The notes under the pieces: generated by a model
Seen by the model: the letters and a program-made list of their open reading frames with translations, nothing else
Databases searched by the model: none
Told to the model about the DNA's origin: nothing
Shown: positions 7,841 through 17,222 of the stretch, piece by piece
Position numbering within the stretch: the first letter of the stretch is position 1
How the letters are laid out: each line of letters starts with the position of its first letter
Source of the DNA: Claveliimonas bilis
Lineage (GTDB): Bacteria; Bacillota; Clostridia; Lachnospirales; Lachnospiraceae
Length of the DNA stretch: 64,000 nt
Assembly: GCF_020892095.1 (NCBI RefSeq)
Contig: NZ_AP024845.1
Span: 372,001 to 436,000, forward strand
Reading direction: 5' to 3'
Translations under genes and position numbers: made by a program

Positions 7841-10030
7841 TTACAACCTTTCGCATCCATAGAGTTGTAAGATATCGTTTTCTATATTCTTCCACTGCCT
7901 TTCCTTAGCTGTTTTTATCCCATTAATATAAAGAATATTTCTTAACGCTTCATCTATACAAAGCCTCTCGATTTGTTCCTTTGCCTTTTCGATATTTCCA
8001 GCCGGATACAAAAGACAGTTATATTCATTCTGCATATATTCTGCATTTCCTCCATTAGGAACTGCAACCACATACCCACCAGAAGCCATCATTTCTAGTG
8101 GAGGATAGGAAAAACTTTCAAGTAAACTTGTTTTTAACAGAATATCGCAAGCAGCATATACTTCCGGAACTTGCTCGTATGGAATTTTATTTAAAAAACG
8201 GTCCACATGATACCATCTTTGTGGCTCTCCTTTATATGACATGTACCATACTTCAAAATCATCTAGATTCAACTGGTCAATAATTTTGAAAGCCTCATCC
8301 ACATTCTTGTAAGCCACACTGCAATCCCCTTCAATTAGTATCCGAATTTTTCCTTTCATACATCGTTGATCCCCTAAGAATCTGTCCGTTTCCAGCCCAT
8401 TCGGCGCATACAAGGCTGTCTTTCTATATTTATCTTGCAACCACTTTTGACACCATTTAGATATCGTTAAGAACTGAATATCTCCATAAACCATATAAGT
8501 TTGATTCGCCAACACTCTCAACGGATCTCCTGGTGCATAAAAATTAGTTTCAAAATTTTGAACCAAATAACATTTTCTTTTTATATTAGGATACGTTTCC
8601 ACAAATTTGACAGTTGTCCACATTGTTGCAATTGCACAGCCGATTTCTCCTGTTATCTTTGTTTTTTCTAGAGAAATAACTGGGAAACAATGCCCTTCAA
8701 ATTCATACCACTCAGTTTCCCCGCTTAACAAAATAAGTAGGACATCTTTTCCACTGCTCTGCAAAATTGCCGCATGCTTTAAGGCTACTTTAATTCCTCC
8801 GCTTATTTCTAGACTAGGAAGAATAAATGCATAATTAAGATTTAATTCTTGTTGAAAAATATCTGCAATGCCATTTCCCGTCATAATTGTGCTGTAATAT
8901 TCCATACAATATGAATACGCTGCTTCCGCAAGTAAAAAACGATAACCTTGGTCTTCAATTAATCTGCATAATTCTTCTTCCCATTCCGCGAGCGTTCGAC
9001 ACAATACTCCTGTTTTTCCATTCTCAATAGAATCATGAAAAGCCCCTACATCACTTGCTATAGTCACAACTTTAACTAGCGCTGCTTCTACCCACTTATT
9101 TTCTGATTTAGCACGATTAAAAATAGTATCCTTTAGAGGTGCTAAATTTATATCCACACTGGCAATCATTTCTGGAAGCTTTCTCCAATCACTAAATGGT
9201 ATACTCTCTATTCGATGTTCATACTTTTTTAAGGCTTCTGGTAAATCTAATTCTCCTACCAGACAAAGAATAACCTGCGAATATTTGTCCATAATATTTG
9301 TCAATACTGGCATAATCATTTCAAGATCTGCATTATGAGTAATACTACCACTAAAATATCCCAATCTAACAGCTGACACCATGGAATTTGTTTTGTGATT
9401 TAAAGCCTCCTGAGAAAGCTGTATCATTTTTTCTGAAGCTCTATTTCGATTTATATATACATTTTGTGAATACCGTTTGAGTTCATCAGCTAGGCAGTTA
9501 GTTGTAGTTACAACCATATCGCACTGTTGAAGTAACCGTTTCATATTATTGACGTTCTCATCATACGCTTCCTTATCTGAAGATGCCATAGATCTTACAT
9601 AAGGAATCTGATCTGTATATTTAGTATCTATTACCAAATCATCAATGTCGTATATAAGTTTTTTATTAAGCTTTTTAGCCTGCTCTATAAAATTGCCAAT
9701 TTGCTCTGTATATGGACAACGAAAAAAAACAAATGCCCTGTAATACCTAAGGTATTCGTTCTTTATTTTACGAAAATATATCTCGTCTGTCGAAAAATGA
9801 TATGCCTCCAACTGTTCTCGTTGGTGTTTCACACGGTATCTCCACGGATGCGGTAAATCCTCATTGCATCCGCTAATAAATAGAACATCTTTATACTCAC
9901 TTTTCACAGTTTTTAACTCCGTGATTCTTTTCCTAACAAAACGTTTTGTTCTTCCCGCAAAGCCAACGATCCCTTCTTCAGTAAGAGAATGAATTGCTTT
10001 TTCTCCCAGATTTTTTTCTCTATTCTGCAT
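7841..10030 (-). CDS. Large two-domain glycosyltransferase (GT4-like, rhamnan-type)
   Basis: This 729-aa protein appears to contain two GT-B domains. The first, about residues 45-390, has a KLIYDIDDLV block and a C-terminal donor half with LGYFSGSITHN and ENKWVEAALVKV. The second, about 400-725, begins NYAFILPSLEISGGIKVAL, like WsaF-type rhamnosyltransferases, and has the LLKTSLLESFSYPPLEMMASGG donor motif of GT4. It has a strong start (GGAGAAGGGAAGAT then ATG). With the rfb genes and the ABC exporter nearby, it is a good candidate for building a rhamnose-containing backbone, though the linkage is inferred. Confidence 0.8.
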   Translation of the reverse strand: MQNREKNLGEKAIHSLTEEGIVGFAGRTKRFVRKRITELKTVKSEYKDVLFISGCNEDLPHPWRYRVKHQREQLEAYHFSTDEIYFRKIKNEYLRYYRAFVFFRCPYTEQIGNFIEQAKKLNKKLIYDIDDLVIDTKYTDQIPYVRSMASSDKEAYDENVNNMKRLLQQCDMVVTTTNCLADELKRYSQNVYINRNRASEKMIQLSQEALNHKTNSMVSAVRLGYFSGSITHNADLEMIMPVLTNIMDKYSQVILCLVGELDLPEALKKYEHRIESIPFSDWRKLPEMIASVDINLAPLKDTIFNRAKSENKWVEAALVKVVTIASDVGAFHDSIENGKTGVLCRTLAEWEEELCRLIEDQGYRFLLAEAAYSYCMEYYSTIMTGNGIADIFQQELNLNYAFILPSLEISGGIKVALKHAAILQSSGKDVLLILLSGETEWYEFEGHCFPVISLEKTKITGEIGCAIATMWTTVKFVETYPNIKRKCYLVQNFETNFYAPGDPLRVLANQTYMVYGDIQFLTISKWCQKWLQDKYRKTALYAPNGLETDRFLGDQRCMKGKIRILIEGDCSVAYKNVDEAFKIIDQLNLDDFEVWYMSYKGEPQRWYHVDRFLNKIPYEQVPEVYAACDILLKTSLLESFSYPPLEMMASGGYVVAVPNGGNAEYMQNEYNCLLYPAGNIEKAKEQIERLCIDEALRNILYINGIKTAKERQWKNIENDILQLYGCERL

Positions 10031-10058
10031 ATCTTCCCTTCTCCAATGATACCATACT

Positions 10059-11708
10059 TTATAATTTCCTAAGTCTTTTTAACAAAGGATGATAATTTCC
10101 ATCTCCCTGCTCTATTTCGTCTTTCCACCTAGTCGTAAATTTTTCGTTTTTCTTCCATTGTTTTGTTATAGGGTCTTTTTTATTATAAAACATGTCAGCA
10201 AAGCATGTCCATACATTCCACCATCCTTGTCTCCTGCTCCTTAAGCATAAATCTGCGTCAGCACAGGAATCCATCAAAACGTCAAATCCGTCTAGCTCAA
10301 TAAATTTTTCTTTAGAAATCATCATACATATGGAAGTCAAAATTGTTGTATTACGCACATATTTCATATTTGCTTCATATCCCTGATCTGAATCTACTCT
10401 ATTAAAATTTACGGGATAAATCCCTGAATTTGCATCTTTATCCAACACTGCTCCCGCAAAATAAATTCTGTTATCCTTATATTTTATATATGCACCTACA
10501 ACTCCTACATCCCTACGCTGAGCAAACATCAACAATTCTTCTATCCACTTTCTATTTCTCGGAAGACAGTTTTCACTCAAACAGATATAATATTGTCCGT
10601 GGCACAGTTCAGCCGCACAATTAAACCACTCATATTTTCCACATTCCCTTGACAATGTTGAAATACATATTTCATCATCCTCCACGCCGAGCTCCTTTTT
10701 ATCTATTATAAGCTCCAAGGGACGATAATCAGTCCTGTCAATCAACTCCTGTATATACTTTACCGCTTGATCCTTGTTAAGATCTCCAGACACTAAAATA
10801 CTTATCAGAGGTCTTTCCTTCAATTCATATTTTATTCTATAGATAGTTTCATATGGCAAATTACAATTCACTTTTCCCTGCTCACTACTTCTTACCAGCT
10901 GTCCTGCTATCGCTCTTTTAGCCGCTTCAACTGCGTAGTGTTTTACAGAAAGATCCAATGCAACAGATCCCTGATGAACACGCCAATAATACAAAATCTT
11001 TGGAATGTGCACTATCTTTCCCGCCTTTTCAGTCAACCTAAGAACCATATCATAATCTTGGCTCCCTTCACATTCTATTCGATATAGCTCATCCAAATCA
11101 TCCAACAAACTTTTCTTAAAAACTGTAAGATGGCAAATATAATTATGAGAACGCAGTTCATCTTTTCCAAAACCATTTTTACAAACAATATCTACTGAGT
11201 TTTCTATTGAGTCCTGGAATTTCATTTCGTCTGTATAAATAAAATCAGCACCATTCTGTGCAGCTGAAGCAACTTCATATAACGCCGAAGGGCTTAGCAG
11301 ATCATCATGATCCACTAAGCCGATATAATCCCCTCTCGCCATTGTCAGGCACTGATTTGTATTTCCTACAATTCCTTCATTCTTATCCAACTTCCTATAG
11401 ATAATCCGGGAATCCTGCTCTGCATATCGTCGACATATTTCACCCACATATTTATGCGTATCATCGCTACCATCAGCCAAACAAAGCTCCCAAAATATAT
11501 ATGTCTGATTTTGAACAGATTGCAACAGCTCTTCAAGAAAAGCCTTCGGTGTATTGTACAATGGCGTAATAAGACTAATCAGAGGCGGATTCACCCATAC
11601 TCTTTCTTTTTGTCTTTCTCTTTCTGCCTCTGATAATAAATGAAACCTTCTTATTACTTTTAGCTCTTTCTTATATTGTATTTTCCGTTTAATAAATGAT
11701 CGTATCAT
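10059..11708 (-). CDS. Two-domain family 2 glycosyltransferase
   Basis: This 549-aa protein begins with a basic stretch and then a GT2 domain (about 40-270) with SLITPLYNTP, a LADGSDD motif near residue 80 and a GLVDHDDLL metal site near 130. A second, degenerate GT2-like domain occupies about 300-530, retaining a CLSENCLPRNRKWIEELL block but no clear DxD. The first domain closely resembles the middle domain of the next upstream gene (11737-14181), so the pair look like related backbone transferases. The ribosome binding site is weak at this ATG, and translation may depend on the upstream gene. Confidence 0.82.
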   Translation of the reverse strand: MIRSFIKRKIQYKKELKVIRRFHLLSEAERERQKERVWVNPPLISLITPLYNTPKAFLEELLQSVQNQTYIFWELCLADGSDDTHKYVGEICRRYAEQDSRIIYRKLDKNEGIVGNTNQCLTMARGDYIGLVDHDDLLSPSALYEVASAAQNGADFIYTDEMKFQDSIENSVDIVCKNGFGKDELRSHNYICHLTVFKKSLLDDLDELYRIECEGSQDYDMVLRLTEKAGKIVHIPKILYYWRVHQGSVALDLSVKHYAVEAAKRAIAGQLVRSSEQGKVNCNLPYETIYRIKYELKERPLISILVSGDLNKDQAVKYIQELIDRTDYRPLELIIDKKELGVEDDEICISTLSRECGKYEWFNCAAELCHGQYYICLSENCLPRNRKWIEELLMFAQRRDVGVVGAYIKYKDNRIYFAGAVLDKDANSGIYPVNFNRVDSDQGYEANMKYVRNTTILTSICMMISKEKFIELDGFDVLMDSCADADLCLRSRRQGWWNVWTCFADMFYNKKDPITKQWKKNEKFTTRWKDEIEQGDGNYHPLLKRLRKL

Positions 11709-11736
11709 AATAAAATTTATAGCCTTTATCTTTTAA

Positions 11737-14181
11737 TTACATTCGCAGACTGAAATTAGGCAACATAAGTGTCAAATTAGGATTATAATAAGGATCACCT
11801 TTTTCTAAAATATCATACCATTTTTCATGGAAAGTCTCAATTTCTTGATTGAATCTGCGAACCTTTTCTTCCGTATCTTCCATGCCTCTTGATTTTGATT
11901 CATAATGAAACAACTCCGCATAGGGGTTATACACTATTAAATAACCTGATTTACGAAGTTTCAAACAAAAATCAATATCGTTAAATGCAACTGCCAATCG
12001 CGGATCAAATCCTTCTACTCTTTCAAAAGCTTCTTTTTTTACCATCACACAAGCTGCAGTAACAGCATTATAGTCTTGTGCTATAATAATTCTACCAAAG
12101 TATCCAGGCGAATTTTCATCATCACCTGCAAATGCATGTCCTGCAACTCCCCGGAGCCCTATAATCACACCTGCATGCTGAATTGTTTTATCCGGATAAT
12201 ATAAACGGGCTCCTACGGCTCCGACATCCGGTCTTTGACAGTATCCCAACAGTTCCTCAATACAATTCTCATTAATAATTTCTGTATCATTATTCAGGAA
12301 CAAATAATACTCCCCACTTGAGCAAGATACTCCAAAATTATTTATAGAAGAATAATTAAATTCTTTATCCCAGACAACAACCTTAACCTTACTATTTCTA
12401 TTCTTTAATTCTTCGTAATACTCAAATGTCTCTTCTTTTTCACTATTGTTCTCTACTATAATGTATTCAACATTTGTATAAGATGCCTTATTTTCTATTG
12501 AAGAAATACACTTTTCCAAATCGTCAATATGATCCTTATTAGGTATGATAATAGAGACCAGCGGATTTCCACTAATTTCATATCTACTTCTGTAAAATCC
12601 CATATATTTTGTTGATTCTACTTTTGCCGGAATGCCCACACGATTATAATGTGCTTGAACCGCCCTTTCTCCTGCTTCAAATGCATAACGCTTACTTTCC
12701 GGATTCTCTGCTGTAGAATCTTTATGCGCCCTCCAATGATATAATACTTTAGGAATATGTTTGATTTTCCCTGCATGTTCCACACACCTAAGCACAAAAT
12801 CATAATCCTGCGCTCCATCAAATTCTCCATTAAGTTGTCCTGCCAAATTATACAACTCTTTTTTTACCATTGTTAAATGGCAAAAATAATTTGTAGCCCG
12901 TAACATATCAATATTAAAATCCGATTTAAAATTAGGTTCAAAAAACTCCTTTCCATCCATGGAAATCTTATCCTCGTCCGTATAAATCATATCTATATCC
13001 GGATCTTCATTTATAGCTTTTACACACTCAAATAATGCATCCGGTGTAAGAAGGTCATCATGATCCATAAATGCAATCCAATCTCCTGACGCTTGTTCCA
13101 ATGCCTGATTTGTGTTATCCGCAATCCGTAAAGGCTCATTATTTCTGATTACTTTAATCCTATAATCTTTTTGTTCACATTTCCTCAAAAAATCTTCCAA
13201 TGGAGAATTTTCTCCGCTACCATCAGACAAACACAGTTCCCAGTTTTTGTATGTCTGCTGTTTCACAGATTTAATCATATCTTTCAAGAATGGAATAGGT
13301 GTCTTATACAAAGGAACCACTATAGAAATTTGCGGAGTTACTTTAAGTTTTTCCTCTCTTTGCTTTTTCAAATCATGTCTTGTTGGTATATGTGCTTTTC
13401 TCCAATAATCATAACTTGTCAGCTCTTTCCGTTCCAATTTTTCTATGGTTCTCTTTACTGTGTCTGATATCCCAAAGCGCTGATAATATCTATAGCTCTT
13501 TTCACTATATTCTTTTATCTTTTGTACTCCTTTTTTTACATGAGAGGCTTTCAATATCACGGAATATTCTGCTTCTCTTTTCCCATCACTTAAATGCACT
13601 TTCACCTTAGACGGTACCTTGCCATAATAAGACAGATCAAATCCATATATATCCGACTGATTACATTCTGGATACTGATTATAAACATCCTGACGTGTTT
13701 TTCTCTTTATTTTGACAGGCAAAAGATTATCCTGTGAATCATAACATTTCACTTCCAACTCACCTGTTAAAGTTATAGCCCAACCTCGTATCATAAAACC
13801 ATTTTCTTTTATCTTTCCGCCGTCAATATATTTATCCAGCATCCTTTTCTTTTTTAATAATTTTTTCCCAGCAATCCTATATACCTCTTTTTTCTGTCCT
13901 TCAAGGTAATCCATCACTATTAAAGAAACGGATTCATCAATCTCTTCAGGTAGATCAACCCATAGTGAATATATATATTTAGGATTCTCCCTATCGGAGT
14001 CCTGTAGTGCAATCCCTATATTCAAGTGTCTTTCCAATATACATTGTACTTTTTCAGTGCCTAAAAAAACCTGAAGTTTATGCTTCGTTTCTTCTCCCTT
14101 AGGAAACCATCCTCTTATTAATAACTTCCTTCTATCTTTAGCATGAAACCTATAACCTTCTATAATAAATTTATTTTCCAT
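11737..14181 (-). CDS. Large family 2 glycosyltransferase with two GT2 domains and an N-terminal beta domain
   Basis: About 814 aa. An N-terminal region of roughly 250 residues looks like one or two beta-sandwich modules. Next come a GT2 domain (about 285-530) with ISIVVPLYKTP, CLSDGSG and AFMDHDDLLTPDAL, and a second GT2 domain (about 555-800) with LVSIIIPNKDH, a LFLNNDTEI metal site and AFNDIDFCLKLR. The arrangement resembles rhamnan or O-antigen polymerising transferases such as WsaE and RgpF relatives. I place the start at the internal ATG at 14181, because AGGAG lies 9 bases before it and the ATG at 14196 has none. Confidence 0.85.
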   Translation of the reverse strand: MENKFIIEGYRFHAKDRRKLLIRGWFPKGEETKHKLQVFLGTEKVQCILERHLNIGIALQDSDRENPKYIYSLWVDLPEEIDESVSLIVMDYLEGQKKEVYRIAGKKLLKKKRMLDKYIDGGKIKENGFMIRGWAITLTGELEVKCYDSQDNLLPVKIKRKTRQDVYNQYPECNQSDIYGFDLSYYGKVPSKVKVHLSDGKREAEYSVILKASHVKKGVQKIKEYSEKSYRYYQRFGISDTVKRTIEKLERKELTSYDYWRKAHIPTRHDLKKQREEKLKVTPQISIVVPLYKTPIPFLKDMIKSVKQQTYKNWELCLSDGSGENSPLEDFLRKCEQKDYRIKVIRNNEPLRIADNTNQALEQASGDWIAFMDHDDLLTPDALFECVKAINEDPDIDMIYTDEDKISMDGKEFFEPNFKSDFNIDMLRATNYFCHLTMVKKELYNLAGQLNGEFDGAQDYDFVLRCVEHAGKIKHIPKVLYHWRAHKDSTAENPESKRYAFEAGERAVQAHYNRVGIPAKVESTKYMGFYRSRYEISGNPLVSIIIPNKDHIDDLEKCISSIENKASYTNVEYIIVENNSEKEETFEYYEELKNRNSKVKVVVWDKEFNYSSINNFGVSCSSGEYYLFLNNDTEIINENCIEELLGYCQRPDVGAVGARLYYPDKTIQHAGVIIGLRGVAGHAFAGDDENSPGYFGRIIIAQDYNAVTAACVMVKKEAFERVEGFDPRLAVAFNDIDFCLKLRKSGYLIVYNPYAELFHYESKSRGMEDTEEKVRRFNQEIETFHEKWYDILEKGDPYYNPNLTLMLPNFSLRM

Positions 14182-14207
14182 AGCCACTCTCCTCATTCAC
14201 TACATAC

Positions 14208-16142
14208 TCATTGTTCTTTATACCAAATTTCATAGCTATTATCAGATGTAGATGAATAGTAACAATACCCCATATCTTTCATCCATTCATCATAACCGCT
14301 ATTCTGTAAAACAACACAATTGGCACCTATATGATTAATTTCCGCTTCAAACAGCTTTGCTTTCTCATCATCTGGATTCGCCACAAAAGCATCATATGTT
14401 TCCTGTTTGTATCCTTCAAGATTTGATCCATTATTAACAGGAAATCGCTCTGCTGCTGAAGCCGAAATAATATCTGGGGCAAAACTTCTTATTGATACCG
14501 CGAGAGAATGCAAAGTTCCATCAACACTTACTAATTTTGGCATAACAACACATAATTGCTCTTGAGTTTTTTCAGCTAGATTCTCAAGCTCCTCACCCAA
14601 ATTTATTGTAGAGTTCGGAGTAAAATATATATTATTCTTCATAACACTCAGGCATTGTTTTAAATCTGCCTTTTTGGAAGGGTTAGTAGGCAAAATTTCT
14701 CCTCCATAACTTCGGAATCCCCAAATTGAAGCTACCGTAAAAACAATTCCACTTAAAATAAATAATATGCTAATAACATTTTCTCTTGTTATTATTTTAT
14801 GTAATAAAATAATAAGGTAAAATGTATTTAATATAATCAGAAAATATACTATTGCTGTCCAAGCTCTTCCTGCCACAAAGCCATATACAGAAAATGTTTC
14901 AAACAAATCATTTATTTCCGGCAAAAGCATAAATCCCAAACTCACAATAGTAATAACATTAATCCGAATTATTAACTCATTCTTCAATAAGAAACTGCAA
15001 AGAAATATTATAAGACACGGAACGATAATATAAGATTGTACTGTATTAAGGACATCTCCTCTTACTGTTTCTTCTATAGCTGTATGATTTGGTATAACAA
15101 TTGCTATTAAAATATACAATATTGCATATATTGTCCCTATTATTCTCCCTTTCTTTTCCATATCAAATACTAGCCATACTATCAAAACAGCACTTCCTAC
15201 AATAGCAATCACCGGAAGCGAAATTGCCGATTTTGATATAAGTACTATTGAAACACAAATCACACTAAGTACAATCATAAACAGGGATTTTTTGTTTCTG
15301 TACTCCATATATATATTAGCAAATAGGAAAACTCCAAATAACTTAACCACAGAAGCCCCTAAAAACATTCCTGTATTAAGATGAAACATATCCCGCAGTT
15401 TAAGCATTCCTGAGTTAGACAAATATAGATAATATGCGCTTAATAATATGACAATTGTGCTTCCATATTGTATTGTCGCTTTTTTTAACCTTAATATTCC
15501 TTTTTCAACTAAAATTTCTCCAAATGTTTGTATTAGGTTTACAAATAAAAAATAATAGAAAGCAGACTGAAAAAGTCTTAAAAATAATGTTGGTGAAACC
15601 CCTAATACCTTCACATAGACTGATGCTTCCAATTCCCATGTATTAACTATATAACTGTTAAACCCTGTATTTTCAATCCCCACTGCATAATTTATGTTAT
15701 TTCCTATTTCTGAATATGGTAAAGTAGCAACTTTTGTAATATAGTATCCATCATCCAAATGATTTCCCAACCAGAAACCAGCGTAATAAAAAGCAAGTAT
15801 AACGACTAAAATAATACTTACTATATAAAGATACCAATTGTCGGCAATATATTCTTTTATCCCAACAGGACTGAAAGAAATACTATCTTTTTTACTTTTA
15901 TATAATGAAAATCCTAATACGAAACACCACAGCACTCCTACATACAGGGCAAAGAGATTCCATGGTACATTAGCCAGTTGCATAACAATACCTGCAATAG
16001 CAATCAGGCTACTATACACCATATATCCGGTAATTAAATTATGGGCTACACTTTTTTTCCCTCCATTAATAGCATTTCCCAAATAATATAATAGCACTAC
16101 AAAGAGAATCCAAAACAAACTACATATTAGATATTCTTTCAT
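14208..16142 (-). CDS. Polytopic membrane protein, probable GT-C type glycosyltransferase
   Basis: This 644-aa protein has about 12 hydrophobic segments followed by a C-terminal soluble domain of about 150 residues. After the third or fourth segment an extracytoplasmic loop carries NHLDDGYYITK. An acidic pair in an early outer loop is the hallmark of GT-C enzymes that use lipid-phosphate sugars. It lies directly next to a DUF2304 gene and a DPM1-like GT2 gene, the set expected for lipid-linked sugar transfer outside the membrane. It could instead be a Wzy-like polymerase, since no other candidate polymerase is present. The family name (possibly DUF6077) is from memory. Confidence 0.7.
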   Translation of the reverse strand: MKEYLICSLFWILFVVLLYYLGNAINGGKKSVAHNLITGYMVYSSLIAIAGIVMQLANVPWNLFALYVGVLWCFVLGFSLYKSKKDSISFSPVGIKEYIADNWYLYIVSIILVVILAFYYAGFWLGNHLDDGYYITKVATLPYSEIGNNINYAVGIENTGFNSYIVNTWELEASVYVKVLGVSPTLFLRLFQSAFYYFLFVNLIQTFGEILVEKGILRLKKATIQYGSTIVILLSAYYLYLSNSGMLKLRDMFHLNTGMFLGASVVKLFGVFLFANIYMEYRNKKSLFMIVLSVICVSIVLISKSAISLPVIAIVGSAVLIVWLVFDMEKKGRIIGTIYAILYILIAIVIPNHTAIEETVRGDVLNTVQSYIIVPCLIIFLCSFLLKNELIIRINVITIVSLGFMLLPEINDLFETFSVYGFVAGRAWTAIVYFLIILNTFYLIILLHKIITRENVISILFILSGIVFTVASIWGFRSYGGEILPTNPSKKADLKQCLSVMKNNIYFTPNSTINLGEELENLAEKTQEQLCVVMPKLVSVDGTLHSLAVSIRSFAPDIISASAAERFPVNNGSNLEGYKQETYDAFVANPDDEKAKLFEAEINHIGANCVVLQNSGYDEWMKDMGYCYYSSTSDNSYEIWYKEQ

Positions 16143-16145
16143 TTT

Positions 16146-16508
16146 TTATTTGCTCCTGTTTTCTTTATAAAAATCCCGCTCATCTTTTTGATTAATTGCT
16201 ATCTGCTGTGTCAAATTGTCAACTTTATTCTCCAACTGTGAAATTTCTAAAGTTGTATAAAAATTTTTTACAATCAATACAAAAATAATCATCAAAAATA
16301 CTAGATTGACTGGGGATTGAAAACCAATAAAGTCTGAAATCACATAAACCAGCTGTGGAAAAACTCCCATAACAATTAAAACAACTGAAAATCCCAGCCA
16401 AAATATTGTATATTCTATCTTTACTTTTGATTGCCTTATTTTCTTTATCATATAAACAAACAATAAAATCGCGCTAACAATTAACGCAAGTCTTAAAAAT
16501 CCACTCAT
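16146..16508 (-). CDS. DUF2304 small membrane protein
   Basis: About 120 aa with three hydrophobic segments and a C-terminal coiled-coil-like tail (LENKVDNLTQQIAINQKDE). Proteins of this type are regularly encoded beside DPM1-like glycosyltransferases and are thought to assist them at the membrane, as here. I take the ATG at 16508, where AGAAGG lies 8 bases upstream, rather than the GTG at 16517. It ends 3 bases before the GT-C-like gene and begins 12 bases after the GT2 gene, so the three are one unit. Confidence 0.8.
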   Translation of the reverse strand: MSGFLRLALIVSAILLFVYMIKKIRQSKVKIEYTIFWLGFSVVLIVMGVFPQLVYVISDFIGFQSPVNLVFLMIIFVLIVKNFYTTLEISQLENKVDNLTQQIAINQKDERDFYKENRSK

Positions 16509-16520
16509 TCTTCGCACCTT

Positions 16521-17222
16521 CTATTTATTTCTTTTCCTAAAATTTTGCACTAATATGATAGAAACCAACATTCGAATCATATATCTTGCGGAACCCAAAA
16601 TATTCAGGTAACTTTCGCCAAATTGACGTTCCTCCATCTTCACCTGAACCTCCGAAATTTTCGCTCCGTTTTTCAACAAATAAGAAACCGTATCTGGTTC
16701 CGGTCCATAGTTCAAATTCTGTGCAAACTCTTTTATCATTTCTCTTGAAAACATTCTCATTCCTGATGTAGGATCTGATACCCTAATCCCAGTAGTTAAT
16801 TTTATTGCTACGGTAATCATTCTGCTTCCTATCATACGTGCTGATTTATCTTTTCGGACGTTTAAGAATCTAGACCCAATAACGATATCATATCCTTCTT
16901 TAATTCGGTTGAGCATTGCCTGAATAAATTCTGGTCGATGCTGACCATCCGCATCAAATTGAATAGCATAAGAATATCCCTTTGTATACGCATATTTTAA
17001 CCCAGCCTGAAAAGCTCCTGCTAAACCTAAATTTACAGGAAGATCAAGTAATTCGTACCCATTTGCTCTACAAATCTCTGCTGTTCTGTCTTTAGAACCA
17101 TCATTAACAACCACATAGTCATATTGAGGATAATTACCAATTATATACTCCACTACATTTTCTATATTATCTTGCTCATTATAAGCAGGAATTACAATCA
17201 AAAGTTCGCTATTCATGCTCAT
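16521..17222 (-). CDS. DPM1-like family 2 glycosyltransferase (polyprenyl-phosphate sugar synthase)
   Basis: This 233-aa enzyme is expected to move a sugar from a nucleotide donor onto undecaprenyl phosphate at the inner face of the membrane. It has LLIVIPAYNEQDNI at the N-terminus, VVNDGSKD near residue 40, QFDADGQHRPEF near 95 as the metal site, and the SRFL and SDPTSGMRMFSR blocks of the DPM1/DPG synthase group. It has no C-terminal membrane anchor, so the adjacent DUF2304 protein may supply membrane attachment. The start codon overlaps the stop of the upstream GT4 gene (ATGA), which indicates translational coupling. Confidence 0.87.
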   Translation of the reverse strand: MSMNSELLIVIPAYNEQDNIENVVEYIIGNYPQYDYVVVNDGSKDRTAEICRANGYELLDLPVNLGLAGAFQAGLKYAYTKGYSYAIQFDADGQHRPEFIQAMLNRIKEGYDIVIGSRFLNVRKDKSARMIGSRMITVAIKLTTGIRVSDPTSGMRMFSREMIKEFAQNLNYGPEPDTVSYLLKNGAKISEVQVKMEERQFGESYLNILGSARYMIRMLVSIILVQNFRKRNK

